A stretch of DNA of 64,000 nucleotides from Motiliproteus sp965230185 (GTDB taxonomy: Bacteria > Pseudomonadota > Gammaproteobacteria > Pseudomonadales > Balneatricaceae), in assembly GCA_965230185.1 (NCBI GenBank), contig OZ245995.1, positions 2,728,001 through 2,792,000 on the forward strand, written 5' to 3'. Positions 1 to 8,371 of the stretch are shown here, in pieces. Numbering within the stretch: position 1 is the first letter of the stretch; each line of letters begins with the position of its first letter. The position numbers were made by a program, and so were the translations under genes. The notes beneath the pieces are model-generated. The model was not told the DNA's origin and did not search any database. It saw nothing but the letters and a program-made list of their open reading frames with translations.

Positions 1-454
1 CGTCGACCCGGGAGATAATCTTCTTCTTGCCCGGCATGCCTCTCATATTGAAGTAGTAATGAACCAGACGGATCGCGGTATCGTTGGCGACGGAACCGCC
101 GCATCCGTAGAACACATGATTGAGATTGCCCGGCGCCAACTCTGCCAGCTTCGCCGCCAGCACGCTGGCCGGGGCGTTGGTGCAGTGACCGAAGGGGTTG
201 TAGTAGTCCATTTTCAGCACCTGGTCCGCCATCGCCTCGGCGATTTCCCGACGGCCGTGACCGACGTTTACGCACCAGAGGCCGGCGATGCCGTCCAGAA
301 AGCGGTTGCCTTCTGAATCGGCAACGTAGGCACCTTCAGCATTAACGATGACCTGGCTGCCTTCCTCCTTAAACGAAGAGAAATCGGTATACGGATGGAT
401 AAAGTGATCCCGATCCATCTGCCAGATCTGATTGGACTCTACTTGCATGGACAT
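1..454 (-). CDS. Class III (omega) aminotransferase, N-terminal part only
   Basis: The minus strand is open from an ATG at 454 to the window edge (151 codons), so only the N-terminal third is present. Reading it by hand gives a protein with ADSEGNRFLDGIAGLWCVN, NPFGHCTNAP and NHVFYGCGGSVANDTAIR. These are landmarks of PLP-dependent class III aminotransferases of the polyamine/taurine:pyruvate type (SpuC/Tpa-like). The start is supported by AGGAG six bases upstream of the ATG. The PLP lysine lies beyond the window. Family knowledge says these enzymes move an amino group from a terminal amine to pyruvate or 2-oxoglutarate and leave an aldehyde, which fits the aldehyde dehydrogenase at 22.4 kb. 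It diverges from the LuxR-type gene at 693, with a candidate operator 149 bp upstream of its start. The substrate cannot be told. Confidence 0.85.
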   Translation of the reverse strand, partial: MSMQVESNQIWQMDRDHFIHPYTDFSSFKEEGSQVIVNAEGAYVADSEGNRFLDGIAGLWCVNVGHGRREIAEAMADQVLKMDYYNPFGHCTNAPASVLAAKLAELAPGNLNHVFYGCGGSVANDTAIRLVHYYFNMRGMPGKKKIISRVD

Positions 455-602
455 TGGCGTCTCCTGAAATTGCTCACTTGAAGGCTTCGTGCCATCAGAA
501 GAGAAGCTTTCGAATACATCGCCGTCAGGTGGTGCCGGCACTGCGCTGATCGAGGCTTCTGACTCATGGCACCATCTAATCACGGCGCCGGAAACGCCGG
601 AA

Positions 603-618
603 TCACCCTTAGTGGGTA
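603..618. promoter_or_regulatory. Candidate operator, TACCC/GGGTA near-palindrome, copy 1
   Basis: Read toward the aminotransferase (minus strand) the 16-mer is TACCCACTAAGGGTGA. It lies in the divergent region, 149 bp from the aminotransferase start and 75 bp from the LuxR-type start. It resembles the sites at 5728, 19321, 19680, 19828 and 22245. A regulatory role is inferred from spacing and recurrence; this copy is the least symmetric. Confidence 0.45.
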
Positions 619-692
619 ACCTGCAACAGTCTCCCGCTGTGCTAATTTACAAACCAGATAAACAACACCGGCAGACCATACGGGGTGCAGCC

Positions 693-1571
693 ATGGCTCA
701 GGAAATCCTGACTACCAGCGAGTGGTACAACGAGCTGGCCGAGATGATCAGCCACAGCAGAGACAGGGAGTTTCCGCACCTGCTGTCCAAAGCCTGTGAG
801 AAGATCTCCCACTACGACAGCATTCTGATCACCGCTTACCCCCGGGATCAGCGGCCGGTACACATCTACAACAACACGCCGCCGGACCAGATCAGCTGCA
901 CTCTGACCCCCTATTTCGCCGGTGCCTATCTGCTGGATCCCTTCTACGCGCTGTGCCAGAACCAGGCTCCCAGCGGCATCTACCGACTCAGGGACCTGGC
1001 GCCGGACGGCTTCTACGAAAGTGAGTATTTCAGGAACTACTACGCCGATACCGAACTGCGTGACGAAGCCGGCATCCTGATCCGGATCGATCCGGATCTC
1101 TACGTGCTGGCCTCGCTGGGGCTACGGGAAGAACCCCGGCCCGGCAACCCGAAGAGTTTCACCCGACTGCAGACCATCACTCCCACTCTGGTGGCACTGT
1201 GCAAGCAGTTCTGGGCCGAGGGTGCGGCCGGAATGGAGATGAGCCGGGGCGAGAGCAATCAGCCCTGTTACGGGGCCTCGCTGGACCGCACCTTTCTGAA
1301 TTTCGGCAGGGCCTATCTGAGCGAACGGGAGTGCGAGGTGGTACGGCTGATTCTCAAGGGTCATTCCAGCAAATCCATCGCCCGGGTGCTGGATATCAGC
1401 CCCGATACCGTCAAGGTGCATCGCAAGCGCTTCCACGCCAAGCTGCAGATCACCTCTCAGGCGGAGCTGTTCTCGCTGTTTCTGGACGCCATCGCGCTGG
1501 CGCCGATCGGCAGCGACGAGGACCCCCTCTCCTTCTATTTCGCCGAACACCCGCTGGAGAAGGTGTACTGA
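693..1571 (+). CDS. LuxR-type transcriptional regulator (paralog 1 of 2)
   Basis: Predicted DNA-binding regulator of 292 aa. Residues 208-265 form a LuxR_C/GerE helix-turn-helix (LSERECEVVRLILKGHSS then ISPDTVKVHRKRFHAKLQI). The first 200 residues are an input domain I do not recognise; there is no receiver aspartate pocket, so it is probably a ligand sensor. An upstream ATG at 489 would add 68 residues, but they look non-coding and have no counterpart in the paralog. The ATG at 693 has GGGGTG upstream and gives exactly the length of the paralog at 1808-2686. The last 90 residues of the two proteins are almost identical, including a conserved tail after the HTH (IGSDEDPLSFYFAEHPL). Position and the repeated 16-bp sites suggest it controls the neighbouring catabolic genes; this is inference. 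Confidence 0.85.
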   Translation: MAQEILTTSEWYNELAEMISHSRDREFPHLLSKACEKISHYDSILITAYPRDQRPVHIYNNTPPDQISCTLTPYFAGAYLLDPFYALCQNQAPSGIYRLRDLAPDGFYESEYFRNYYADTELRDEAGILIRIDPDLYVLASLGLREEPRPGNPKSFTRLQTITPTLVALCKQFWAEGAAGMEMSRGESNQPCYGASLDRTFLNFGRAYLSERECEVVRLILKGHSSKSIARVLDISPDTVKVHRKRFHAKLQITSQAELFSLFLDAIALAPIGSDEDPLSFYFAEHPLEKVY

Positions 1572-1807
1572 GGAACCTCTGAGAGCCCCGAAGGGCAGGC
1601 TCCGGAATAGCCATTTGCCGCTGTTCATATGAGCGTCAGACAGCTTGAAAAGGAGCGGTCATTTTGCGGCGCGGTCTTTCACCCCCCCGGCCATTCTATC
1701 GCCCGCTGAAAACGCTCTGGATTTATCAGAGGTTCCCTAAACGCCTCTTACTGGTCCACAATACCGGGTACAGCATGCTTACCGAAACAATGCCGGGACC
1801 CGACAGA

Positions 1808-2686
1808 ATGGACGACTCGCTGCTCGCCTCAAAAGCCTGGTACAGCACCATAGAAGGGCTGTGCACCCATCTGCATGATGACCGTTTTCCGGAACTGCTG
1901 GTCAGTGCACTGGAGCAGATCACTCCCCTCGAGCACGCGATGATTCTCGCCTTCCCTGATCGCGGCCAGCCACTGCATATCTACAACAACTTTCCCGAGT
2001 GCGAAGTCACGCAGTTTCTGAAGACTTATCTGGAGGGGGCTTATCTGGTCGACCCCTTCTGCGACTGCTGCATCACGGCAGAGCGCTCCGGCATTCACCA
2101 CATTCGGGAGCTGGTACCCGACCTTTTTGACAGCGACTTTTTTCATGACTACTGCGAGCAGGCAGGATTTCGCGATGAGATTGCGATCTTTATCCGGGTG
2201 GATGCAACGTTCAGTATCGGTATCTCACTGGGGCAGTTTCACCGGTCCACCGAACTGACGGCGGCGGATCTGGAACAGCTGAAGCTGGTCGAACCGATGC
2301 TGCTGGCACTGTGCCACCAGCACTGGCAGCCGCAACGGCTGAAATCGCTGTTCAACCAGGCCGAGCTGGACGACTCCCGGGAGTTCGGCGACCATCTGCA
2401 GACGGCCTTTATCAACTTCGGCCGCGATCATCTCAGCGGGCGCGAGTGCGAAGTGATCCGCCTGATTATCAAGGGGCATTCCAGCAAGGAGATCGCCCGG
2501 GTGCTGGATATCAGCCCCGACACCGTCAAGGTGCATCGCAAGCGCTTTCACGCCAAGCTCCAGATTACCTCCCAGGCAGAGCTGTTCTCGCTGTTTCTGG
2601 ACGCCATCTCCCTGCTGCCGATCGGCAGCGACGAAGATCCGCTGAGCTTCTATTTTGCCGAGCACCCGCTGTCGGAGATTTACTGA
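1808..2686 (+). CDS. LuxR-type transcriptional regulator (paralog 2 of 2)
   Basis: Second 292-aa regulator with the same layout as the gene at 693: an unrecognised N-terminal sensor-like domain sharing HIYNN and the YL-DPF region, then a LuxR_C HTH at about residues 208-265. The HTH and the 25-residue tail are nearly identical to paralog 1, while the N-terminal domains have diverged. That implies a tandem duplication in which both proteins keep the same DNA target but may sense different signals. The frame is open upstream to 1664, and ATGs at 1775 and 1790 are possible. I prefer 1808 because its MDDSLLASKAWY aligns with MAQEILTTSEWY of paralog 1 without a gap. The 236-bp gap after paralog 1 shows no terminator, so co-transcription is possible. 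Confidence 0.83.
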   Translation: MDDSLLASKAWYSTIEGLCTHLHDDRFPELLVSALEQITPLEHAMILAFPDRGQPLHIYNNFPECEVTQFLKTYLEGAYLVDPFCDCCITAERSGIHHIRELVPDLFDSDFFHDYCEQAGFRDEIAIFIRVDATFSIGISLGQFHRSTELTAADLEQLKLVEPMLLALCHQHWQPQRLKSLFNQAELDDSREFGDHLQTAFINFGRDHLSGRECEVIRLIIKGHSSKEIARVLDISPDTVKVHRKRFHAKLQITSQAELFSLFLDAISLLPIGSDEDPLSFYFAEHPLSEIY

Positions 2687-3126
2687 GAGCGTTGGGGCGC
2701 GGATACGAGAGGGACTAATGCTGCGGCTGACCGTCTTCAGCCCCTGGTTCTGGCACTTCAGCAGCTTCACAACTCGTCGGCTGGCATCGGCCGACCAGAC
2801 AGAACTCTCTGAGCGATGTCCACGTACATTGCCGTAGATGCCTGTCGCAACATCCATACCATCCTCCGTGCAGGCCGCTATAGCGACACAGGTGAGAACG
2901 ATCGGCCCCTTCCCTGGCGGCACGGCGCCCCAAAGTTGTTGAAGATATCCTCGACTCCCCGTCGGACTGGTTGCAGGATCATGTCATCGGCACAATCAGT
3001 GCCTGAGATAAAGGCTCGTGGTGAGACCGTCGCTACACGCTCTGAGCCTTTCTGCAACACCATAGAGATCACGAGTCACGTGTTGCATCTGTGGCAGGCG
3101 TAACGCACCGGCTGACATCCAGCACT
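2687..3126. other. Intergenic region without a supported gene
   Basis: Between the second LuxR-type gene and the convergent dehydrogenase operon. Short open frames on both strands show no recognisable protein features, good ribosome sites or codon bias. I see nothing functional here except the dehydrogenase terminator at its right edge. Confidence 0.6.
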
Positions 3127-3164
3127 TTTAAAAAAAAGCGGGCAGACCCGGTCGGGTCTGCCCG
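3127..3164 (-). terminator. Rho-independent terminator of the MFS/dehydrogenase operon
   Basis: A perfect 12-bp inverted repeat (CGGGCAGACCCG, GT loop, then its complement) at 3139-3164 is followed on the minus strand by a run of eight T at 3137-3130. It lies 83 bp past the stop of the Ldh2-type dehydrogenase. Confidence 0.9.
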
Positions 3165-3246
3165 AAGCCTGTCGTCAAGAAGAGAACGACAAGAAAGCAC
3201 TCTTTTTAAAAACACCACACTGCAGCAGGCAGGCGGTGCCATTGCG

Positions 3247-4389
3247 CTAGTTGCGCTGATAATCGGTCCGCAACTGTTCCTCACTGAGGCCGTAGCGGCC
3301 GGCAATGTTTTCAAAGAACGGCTGCCAGTGGTTGGTCAGCACTTCGACCTGTTCGCTGCCGTTCTGCAGATTCCGGTAGCCGCTCTCGCCGGGCATCCGC
3401 ACCTGCTGTCCGGGCCGGGGCGGACAGTCTCTGATCGCCGCAACATAGGCATCGGATCGCTCCTTGACCGCCTCAATCGCTCCGAATACCGCCGGGTTGA
3501 TGCAGAGAAAATAACTGCCTCCCACGGTCGGGGGCGCCTGTTCACCGGCGGCCATGGCCCGTTCGATGGTTTCGATATCCGGCATTTCGGTGGACGGTAC
3601 ACCCAGTGGGTTAACAATCGCTGTCATCGCCTCGTTCCAGAGGTTGAGGCTGTAGGTCCTGGGCGTCTCGATCTGACCGGCACAACTGTAGTCCCAGACC
3701 CGGCCGTAACCGGGAATCGGCTTCGCCCAGGGGCGGGCATCGTCACTGGTCTCGCCGGTTTTCGGATCGATGCACCAGGGGCCCTTCATCGGTTTGTTCT
3801 GCTGCACCGCTTCGGCGATATCGGCGTCGTAAAACTCAGCGAATTTCAGCGACGCCCAGACCGGAGGCTGTTCACCGGCCGGGCTGATGGCATCGAAAGG
3901 CGGACAGGAAAGCAGATTCCTCATGCCCCCGAACGGCGCTGCCAGCGGTACCGAGTTATTGGAGGCCATGGCCATCATATTCTGCTCGAAGGCCTTATAG
4001 ACATAGGCGGAGAAACTGCCGGCATCGTTGTGGTTGCCGCCATAGACGATGGCGATACCACTACTGCGCGCCTTCTCGATGGCGATGTCCGCCATCAGAT
4101 CCAGAGTGTAATAGCCCGATGAGCGATTCCCGTCTACCACCGCCCAGGCAGGCCCTTCGCGGACCACCTCCGGGGTGGCTCCGATGTCCAGAGCACCGGC
4201 ACAGAGGGCAATGTCGATCGCCTCATAAACGCCCAGTCCCTGGTTGAGTTTTCCCTGCTGATGAGCGAAGCCAATGGCATCGGCAACAACCCTGGCGTGC
4301 ACTTCGCTGGCACCGGCGGCCTGCCAGACCCGGCGGATGGCGTATTTCAGAAAACCGATGGATTCACGACGAGTTTCGCTGACGGACAT
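3247..4389 (-). CDS. Malate/L-lactate dehydrogenase family (Ldh2/YlbC) oxidoreductase
   Basis: 380-aa NAD(P)-dependent oxidoreductase of the Ldh2 family, unrelated to classical Rossmann-fold MDH. Typical features are the N-terminal AIGFAHQQGKLNQGLGVYE segment, VVDGNRSSGYY, the GIAIVYGGNHNDAGSFSAYV block and GPWCIDPKTGETSD. Family members reduce or oxidise 2-oxo/2-hydroxy acids and cyclic imino acids (malate, ureidoglycolate, diketogulonate, piperideine-2-carboxylate); the substrate cannot be assigned from sequence. It lies 29 bp downstream of the MFS gene on the same strand, and a strong terminator follows, so the two form an operon. The transporter may import the substrate or its precursor. 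Confidence 0.85.
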   Translation of the reverse strand: MSVSETRRESIGFLKYAIRRVWQAAGASEVHARVVADAIGFAHQQGKLNQGLGVYEAIDIALCAGALDIGATPEVVREGPAWAVVDGNRSSGYYTLDLMADIAIEKARSSGIAIVYGGNHNDAGSFSAYVYKAFEQNMMAMASNNSVPLAAPFGGMRNLLSCPPFDAISPAGEQPPVWASLKFAEFYDADIAEAVQQNKPMKGPWCIDPKTGETSDDARPWAKPIPGYGRVWDYSCAGQIETPRTYSLNLWNEAMTAIVNPLGVPSTEMPDIETIERAMAAGEQAPPTVGGSYFLCINPAVFGAIEAVKERSDAYVAAIRDCPPRPGQQVRMPGESGYRNLQNGSEQVEVLTNHWQPFFENIAGRYGLSEEQLRTDYQRN

Positions 4390-4418
4390 GCTGTTATCAC
4401 TCTTGTAGAAGGACGAAT

Positions 4419-5594
4419 TCAGGAATATTGCTCACGGCGAAAACTGTGCAGCTGGTGCTGCTCCAGGCGGCGCTCGATCCACAGAAACAGCAGACAGCCG
4501 GCCACCAGACAGACCGCAACCAGTGAATAGCCCGCCTGGTGGCCCCGGGTTTCCAGGATAAACCCGAACAGGCCGGGACCGACGGCGGCGCCCAGCGCCA
4601 GCGCCGATGAGATCAGCGAAGAGTAACGGCCGCTGACATCGGCATCGCTGATGATGCCGAACAGGTAGGAGATGGCGAAATAGAAAGCCGTGGGCAGGAT
4701 GGCCATCAGCAGTCCGAATTTCAGGGCGGTAATCGGCTGCACCAGCAGCCCCAGAGACAGCAGACTGATGACGCTGCCCAGCAGGATGGGGCCTCTGCGG
4801 CCACGGCGGTCGCCCAGCCAGGCGGCGACAATGGGGCCGACGGCAGATCCGACCAGCCCCAGCGCCAGCAGCTGCCCCACCAGCTCCTGATCCAGCGCCT
4901 CATGGGCCATCCGCTCGGCAAATGCCCAGAGACCGGCGAATCCGGCAAAGAACATCACCAGCCCGCCCAGACCGGCAAATACCAGGGCGTTGCTGCCGCG
5001 GGTATCCGCCACCTCCGGTACCTGGTGGTCACCCCGGGCCGGAATCAGAAAACCCGGGCCGATCACCACCAGACTGAGCAGCAGCAGACAGATCAGTACC
5101 CCCTGCAACCCGTACTGGACGATAACCAGCCCGGGTAGCAGCACCAGCAAAAGCGCAGGAATCGCCTGCTCCGGGATCAGTTTTATTGCAAAGGCACGGT
5201 CCTTGTCCGCCATATCGGACACCAGGGTTACGCTGAGCGCGTAGAGCACCGCCGCTCCCAGCCCGGACAGACAGAGCCCCAGCAGCACGCCGGAGTAGGA
5301 CATATCGGCGGCGGCATAGCCGAGCCCGGCCAGCAGCATCAGGGTGCCAATAGCGACCAGTACACGCCAGTCGACCCGCCGCCCCCAGATCACGGAGGTC
5401 AGGGTCATCAGGAAAAAGGCACCGAAATAGGCGCTGGCAACCAGCCCGGTCTGACTCTCTTCCAGTTGCAGTTGCTCGGCGATAACACCCAGCAGCAGCG
5501 GCAGGATGGCAAAGACCAGGACCCCCAGGGTTCCCAGGCTGCAAGCCCCGGTAAGAGACCGGGGCCTGTCGATGGGGCGATCGGAATCAGTCAT
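4419..5594 (-). CDS. MFS transporter
   Basis: 391-aa polytopic inner-membrane protein with about 12 hydrophobic segments and the major facilitator layout, including a cytoplasmic loop 2-3 motif (VIWGRRVDWR) and its second-half counterpart (AWLGDRRGRRGP). The frame is open to 5696, but I prefer the ATG at 5594 (MTDSDRPIDRPR), which has AGAGAG upstream and places the first membrane helix at a normal distance. The cargo is unknown; family members act as proton symporters or antiporters for sugars, organic acids or drugs. It is first in an operon with the Ldh2-type dehydrogenase and diverges from the M20 amidase. A candidate operator at 5728 lies 134 bp from its start. Confidence 0.85.
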   Translation of the reverse strand: MTDSDRPIDRPRSLTGACSLGTLGVLVFAILPLLLGVIAEQLQLEESQTGLVASAYFGAFFLMTLTSVIWGRRVDWRVLVAIGTLMLLAGLGYAAADMSYSGVLLGLCLSGLGAAVLYALSVTLVSDMADKDRAFAIKLIPEQAIPALLLVLLPGLVIVQYGLQGVLICLLLLSLVVIGPGFLIPARGDHQVPEVADTRGSNALVFAGLGGLVMFFAGFAGLWAFAERMAHEALDQELVGQLLALGLVGSAVGPIVAAWLGDRRGRRGPILLGSVISLLSLGLLVQPITALKFGLLMAILPTAFYFAISYLFGIISDADVSGRYSSLISSALALGAAVGPGLFGFILETRGHQAGYSLVAVCLVAGCLLFLWIERRLEQHQLHSFRREQYS

Positions 5595-5727
5595 GGTGAA
5601 TCTCTCTGTAATTATTGTTGTTGCTGTCCGGCACTCTGGCCAGTCACCTGTTGAGTTCATGCTAACGGCCCGGTTACCGGCAACCAATAACAACAACGGG
5701 GTACCCTGCCGCCCGCAATCGCCGGCT

Positions 5728-5743
5728 TACCCCCTCCGGGGTA
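5728..5743. promoter_or_regulatory. Candidate operator, TACCC/GGGTA palindrome, copy 2
   Basis: TACCCCCTCCGGGGTA, a perfect 6-bp palindrome around CTCC, in the divergent MFS/amidase region. It is 134 bp from the MFS start and 141 bp from the amidase start. It is followed by TATTTTCCCGG, very like the flank of the site at 19828. Function inferred. Confidence 0.55.
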
Positions 5744-5883
5744 TTTTCCCGGAGCGCCGGGACTGCGATAACTGTTGCCATCGATATAGCCGTGTTCAGG
5801 AACGGTTTCTGCGCTGACAGCCGGAACCTGTACCGCCGCGGCGAACTGACCTCTTTCCCCCTTCTCAGGCAACGGGAGCCCTT

Positions 5884-7134
5884 ATGAACGCACGAGAACT
5901 GTTATCCATTCGCATCAACGGTATCCGGCTGTGGAACCGGCTGATCGAGATGGGCCGCATCGGCGGTACTGATAAAGGCGGTTGCAACCGCCAGGCGCTC
6001 ACCGATCCTGACCGGGAGGGGCGCCAGCTGTTCGAGCAATGGTGCGTTCAGGCCGGCTGCACCCTGCGCACTGACAGTATGGGTAACCTGTTTGCCCGCC
6101 GTCCGGGCCGCAACAACGATCTGCCGCCGGTCATTACCGGCAGCCACCTGGACACTCAGCCCACCGGCGGCAAGTTCGACGGCGTCTACGGCGTGCTGGC
6201 CGGCGTCGAGGTGCTTACCACGCTTGAGGAGCAGGGAGTGGTCACCGAAGCGCCGCTGGAAGTGGTGGTCTGGACCAACGAGGAAGGGGCCCGCTTCTCG
6301 CCGGCGATGATCGGCTCCGGCGTCTGGGCCGGCGTATTCGACCTCGAGTACGGCCACAGCCGCACCGACAAACAGGGTCGCAGCATCCGCGATGAGCTGG
6401 AGCGGATCGGCTATCTGGGCGATGAGCCGGCCCGGGCCACACCGGTCAGGGCCGCCTTCGAACTGCACATCGAGCAGGGACCGATCCTGGAGAACGAGCA
6501 GAAGCAGATCGGGATCGTTTCCGGAGTTCAGGGCATGCGCTGGTACGATCTGACACTGGAAGGCGAACCCCGCCACGCCGGCCCCACCCCGATGGAGGTG
6601 CGCCGCGACCCCTTTATGGCCCTTAACCGGGTACTCGCGGCGCTCTACCAGCTGGCGGAAGACAAGGGTCCCTGGGCCCGGGTCACCTTCGGCGATATTC
6701 ATGCCGAACCCGGTGCCCGCAATACGGTACCGGAGCGGCTGACCCTGGCCATCGACCTGCGCCACCCCGATCAGCGGGAGCTGGACGAGATGGACCACCT
6801 GCTGCGCCGGGTGGTCGACGAAACCACCCGGGTCACCGGTGTCCGGAGTACGCTCAGGGACGAATGGAATTCCCGAGCGGTCACCTTCGCGCCGGAGTGC
6901 GTGGACGCCGTGCGGGAAGCGACCGCGGCGCTGGGACTGAGTCACAAGGAGATGTTCAGCGGCGCTGGCCATGACGCCGTGTACCTTGCCCGGGTAGCCC
7001 CCACCAGCATGATCTTCATCCCCTGTGAAAACGGGGTCTCCCACAACGAGGCCGAAAACGCGGCCCCCGCCGATATCGAGGCGGGGGCCAACGTCCTGCT
7101 GCAGGCGATGCTGAGAAGCGCTGAGACCAGCTGA
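5884..7134 (+). CDS. M20-family N-carbamoyl amino acid / allantoate amidohydrolase
   Basis: 416-aa cytosolic metal-dependent hydrolase of the hydantoinase/carbamoylase group (HyuC, AllC, beta-ureidopropionase). Visible landmarks are GSHLDTQPTGGKFDGVYGV (metal His and Asp), WTNEEGARF (acidic ligand and general base), HIEQGP (bridging His), the dimerisation-domain histidine in EPRHAGPTPM, and GAGHDAVYLA plus GVSHNEAE near the C-terminus. All expected ligands appear intact and the length is normal. Family members remove carbamoyl groups from N-carbamoyl amino acids or allantoate, releasing ammonia and CO2. Its place opposite an MFS/dehydrogenase operon suggests use of an imported amide or ureido compound. 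Exact substrate unknown. Confidence 0.88.
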   Translation: MNARELLSIRINGIRLWNRLIEMGRIGGTDKGGCNRQALTDPDREGRQLFEQWCVQAGCTLRTDSMGNLFARRPGRNNDLPPVITGSHLDTQPTGGKFDGVYGVLAGVEVLTTLEEQGVVTEAPLEVVVWTNEEGARFSPAMIGSGVWAGVFDLEYGHSRTDKQGRSIRDELERIGYLGDEPARATPVRAAFELHIEQGPILENEQKQIGIVSGVQGMRWYDLTLEGEPRHAGPTPMEVRRDPFMALNRVLAALYQLAEDKGPWARVTFGDIHAEPGARNTVPERLTLAIDLRHPDQRELDEMDHLLRRVVDETTRVTGVRSTLRDEWNSRAVTFAPECVDAVREATAALGLSHKEMFSGAGHDAVYLARVAPTSMIFIPCENGVSHNEAENAAPADIEAGANVLLQAMLRSAETS

Positions 7135-7228
7135 GCTCCGGGCTACAGACCTGCAGGCGGGGGCTGTCGCGGCCACCGGGGCCGGAGTTCAAACCTGGCA
7201 GCGCCGGATAAACTACTATTAACCTGGT

Positions 7229-7259
7229 GGACAAACAGGTCTTTATGACCTGTTTGTCC
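7229..7259. terminator. Perfect 13-bp hairpin after the amidase gene
   Basis: GGACAAACAGGTC, a TTTAT loop, and the exact complement. There is no T-run on either side, so it is either a Rho-assisted terminator/mRNA 3-prime stabiliser or a protein-binding palindrome. It lies 95 bp past the amidase stop and 154 bp before the solute-binding protein. The rest of 7135-7412 shows no gene. Confidence 0.55.
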
Positions 7260-7412
7260 GACGTCCCCCGGAATCTGGCGAAAGTGCGCGGACTTGCCGG
7301 ATGTGGTGGGACTCGCACGGACCTGCGGTCAATGACAGCACATCCCCTGTGTTGCTCTGTTGAACCGCCAGCTTAATATTGACAGTAACCCCGTACAGCC
7401 TGCAGGTGGGTT

Positions 7413-8204
7413 ATGCTGCTCAGAGTACCGGTTTTGCTGCTGTTACTGATCACCCTGCCCGTTTCCGGGACCGAGCCCCTGCGCCTGACCGCAGACCCGT
7501 CCTGCCCTTACGTCTGCCCCGATACCGTGGATCCGTCCAGACTGGCCGGGGAGCCAGGTATCATCTATGAGATCCTGGACGCTATCCTCAGCCACCGGGG
7601 TTACCGACTGCAGTTCGAATTTCTGCCCTATCGGCGGGGCCTGACCTCGGTGCGGGTGGGTGAGCATGACGCCCTGATGGTCACCCTCCGGGATGACGCT
7701 CCCTCCCTGCTCTACCACAGGACACCGATCGCCAGCGCCCGCGGCTGTTTCGTCGCCCGGTCCGACAACGACTGGCAATACAACGGAATCAGCAGCCTGG
7801 AGAACATCCGTTTCGGCGGCACCCTGGGATACAAATACGGCCCGCTGAAATCCTATATCGAAAGCAACCGTCCCAACACCCTGATGATGGCCGGCGATAA
7901 GACTTTCGACCGGCTGCTGCATATGGTTGAAATTGATCGTCTCGATGCCACCATCGAAGATATCAACGTTATCAACTACCGGCTGAAGCAACTGCAGCTG
8001 ACCGGAACATTGCGGGTGGCGGGCTGCCTCCCTCCCCGGGTCCCGCTGTATGTCGGCATATCCCCCGGCTATCCGGCCGCAAAGCGACTGTCGACGCTGA
8101 TCGATCTGGGCATCAGCGAGCTCGATCGTAGTGGAAAAATGCAGCAGATATCGGAGAAATACGGGCTTGTTTACGAGCGAAAACCCGAGCGCCACCACCC
8201 CTGA
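7413..8204 (+). CDS. Periplasmic solute-binding protein (SBP_bac_3-like)
   Basis: 263 aa with a clear signal peptide (MLLRVPVLLLLLITLPVSG) and a type II periplasmic binding fold of the amino-acid-binding/transglycosylase-sensor kind. It begins LRLTADPSCPYVC, has YEILDAILSHRGYRLQFEFLPYRRG in lobe 1 and FGGTLGYKYGPL at the hinge, and ends in a C-terminal helix (LDRSGKMQQISEKYGL). No ABC permease or ATPase is beside it, so it may be an orphan receptor or work with a transporter elsewhere. AGGTGGG precedes the ATG. Two cysteines near the N-terminus (CPYVC) may form a disulfide. Ligand unknown. Confidence 0.75.
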   Translation: MLLRVPVLLLLLITLPVSGTEPLRLTADPSCPYVCPDTVDPSRLAGEPGIIYEILDAILSHRGYRLQFEFLPYRRGLTSVRVGEHDALMVTLRDDAPSLLYHRTPIASARGCFVARSDNDWQYNGISSLENIRFGGTLGYKYGPLKSYIESNRPNTLMMAGDKTFDRLLHMVEIDRLDATIEDINVINYRLKQLQLTGTLRVAGCLPPRVPLYVGISPGYPAAKRLSTLIDLGISELDRSGKMQQISEKYGLVYERKPERHHP

Positions 8205-8371
8205 TCCCGGCCCGTTAAGGGCAACGACTGCATGCCGGTTATCGCTCTGTTTTCAACCTCTGACCAGCGCGGATAAACAGCGGAAACCGGGTAACAGCCT
8301 GGCAGTGATACCGCACGCTTTCCTATAATTCAGGGAACTGTCGAGTGGTTCATTGCACAGGAGAACCGCTG

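Noticed and set aside
489..692. 68-residue N-terminal extension of the first LuxR-type gene
   Set aside because: No counterpart in the equal-length paralog, it contains a candidate operator, and the ATG at 693 has a better ribosome site.
2816..3103. 95-codon plus-strand open frame
   Set aside because: No recognisable features, poor start context, and it sits in a low-information gap.
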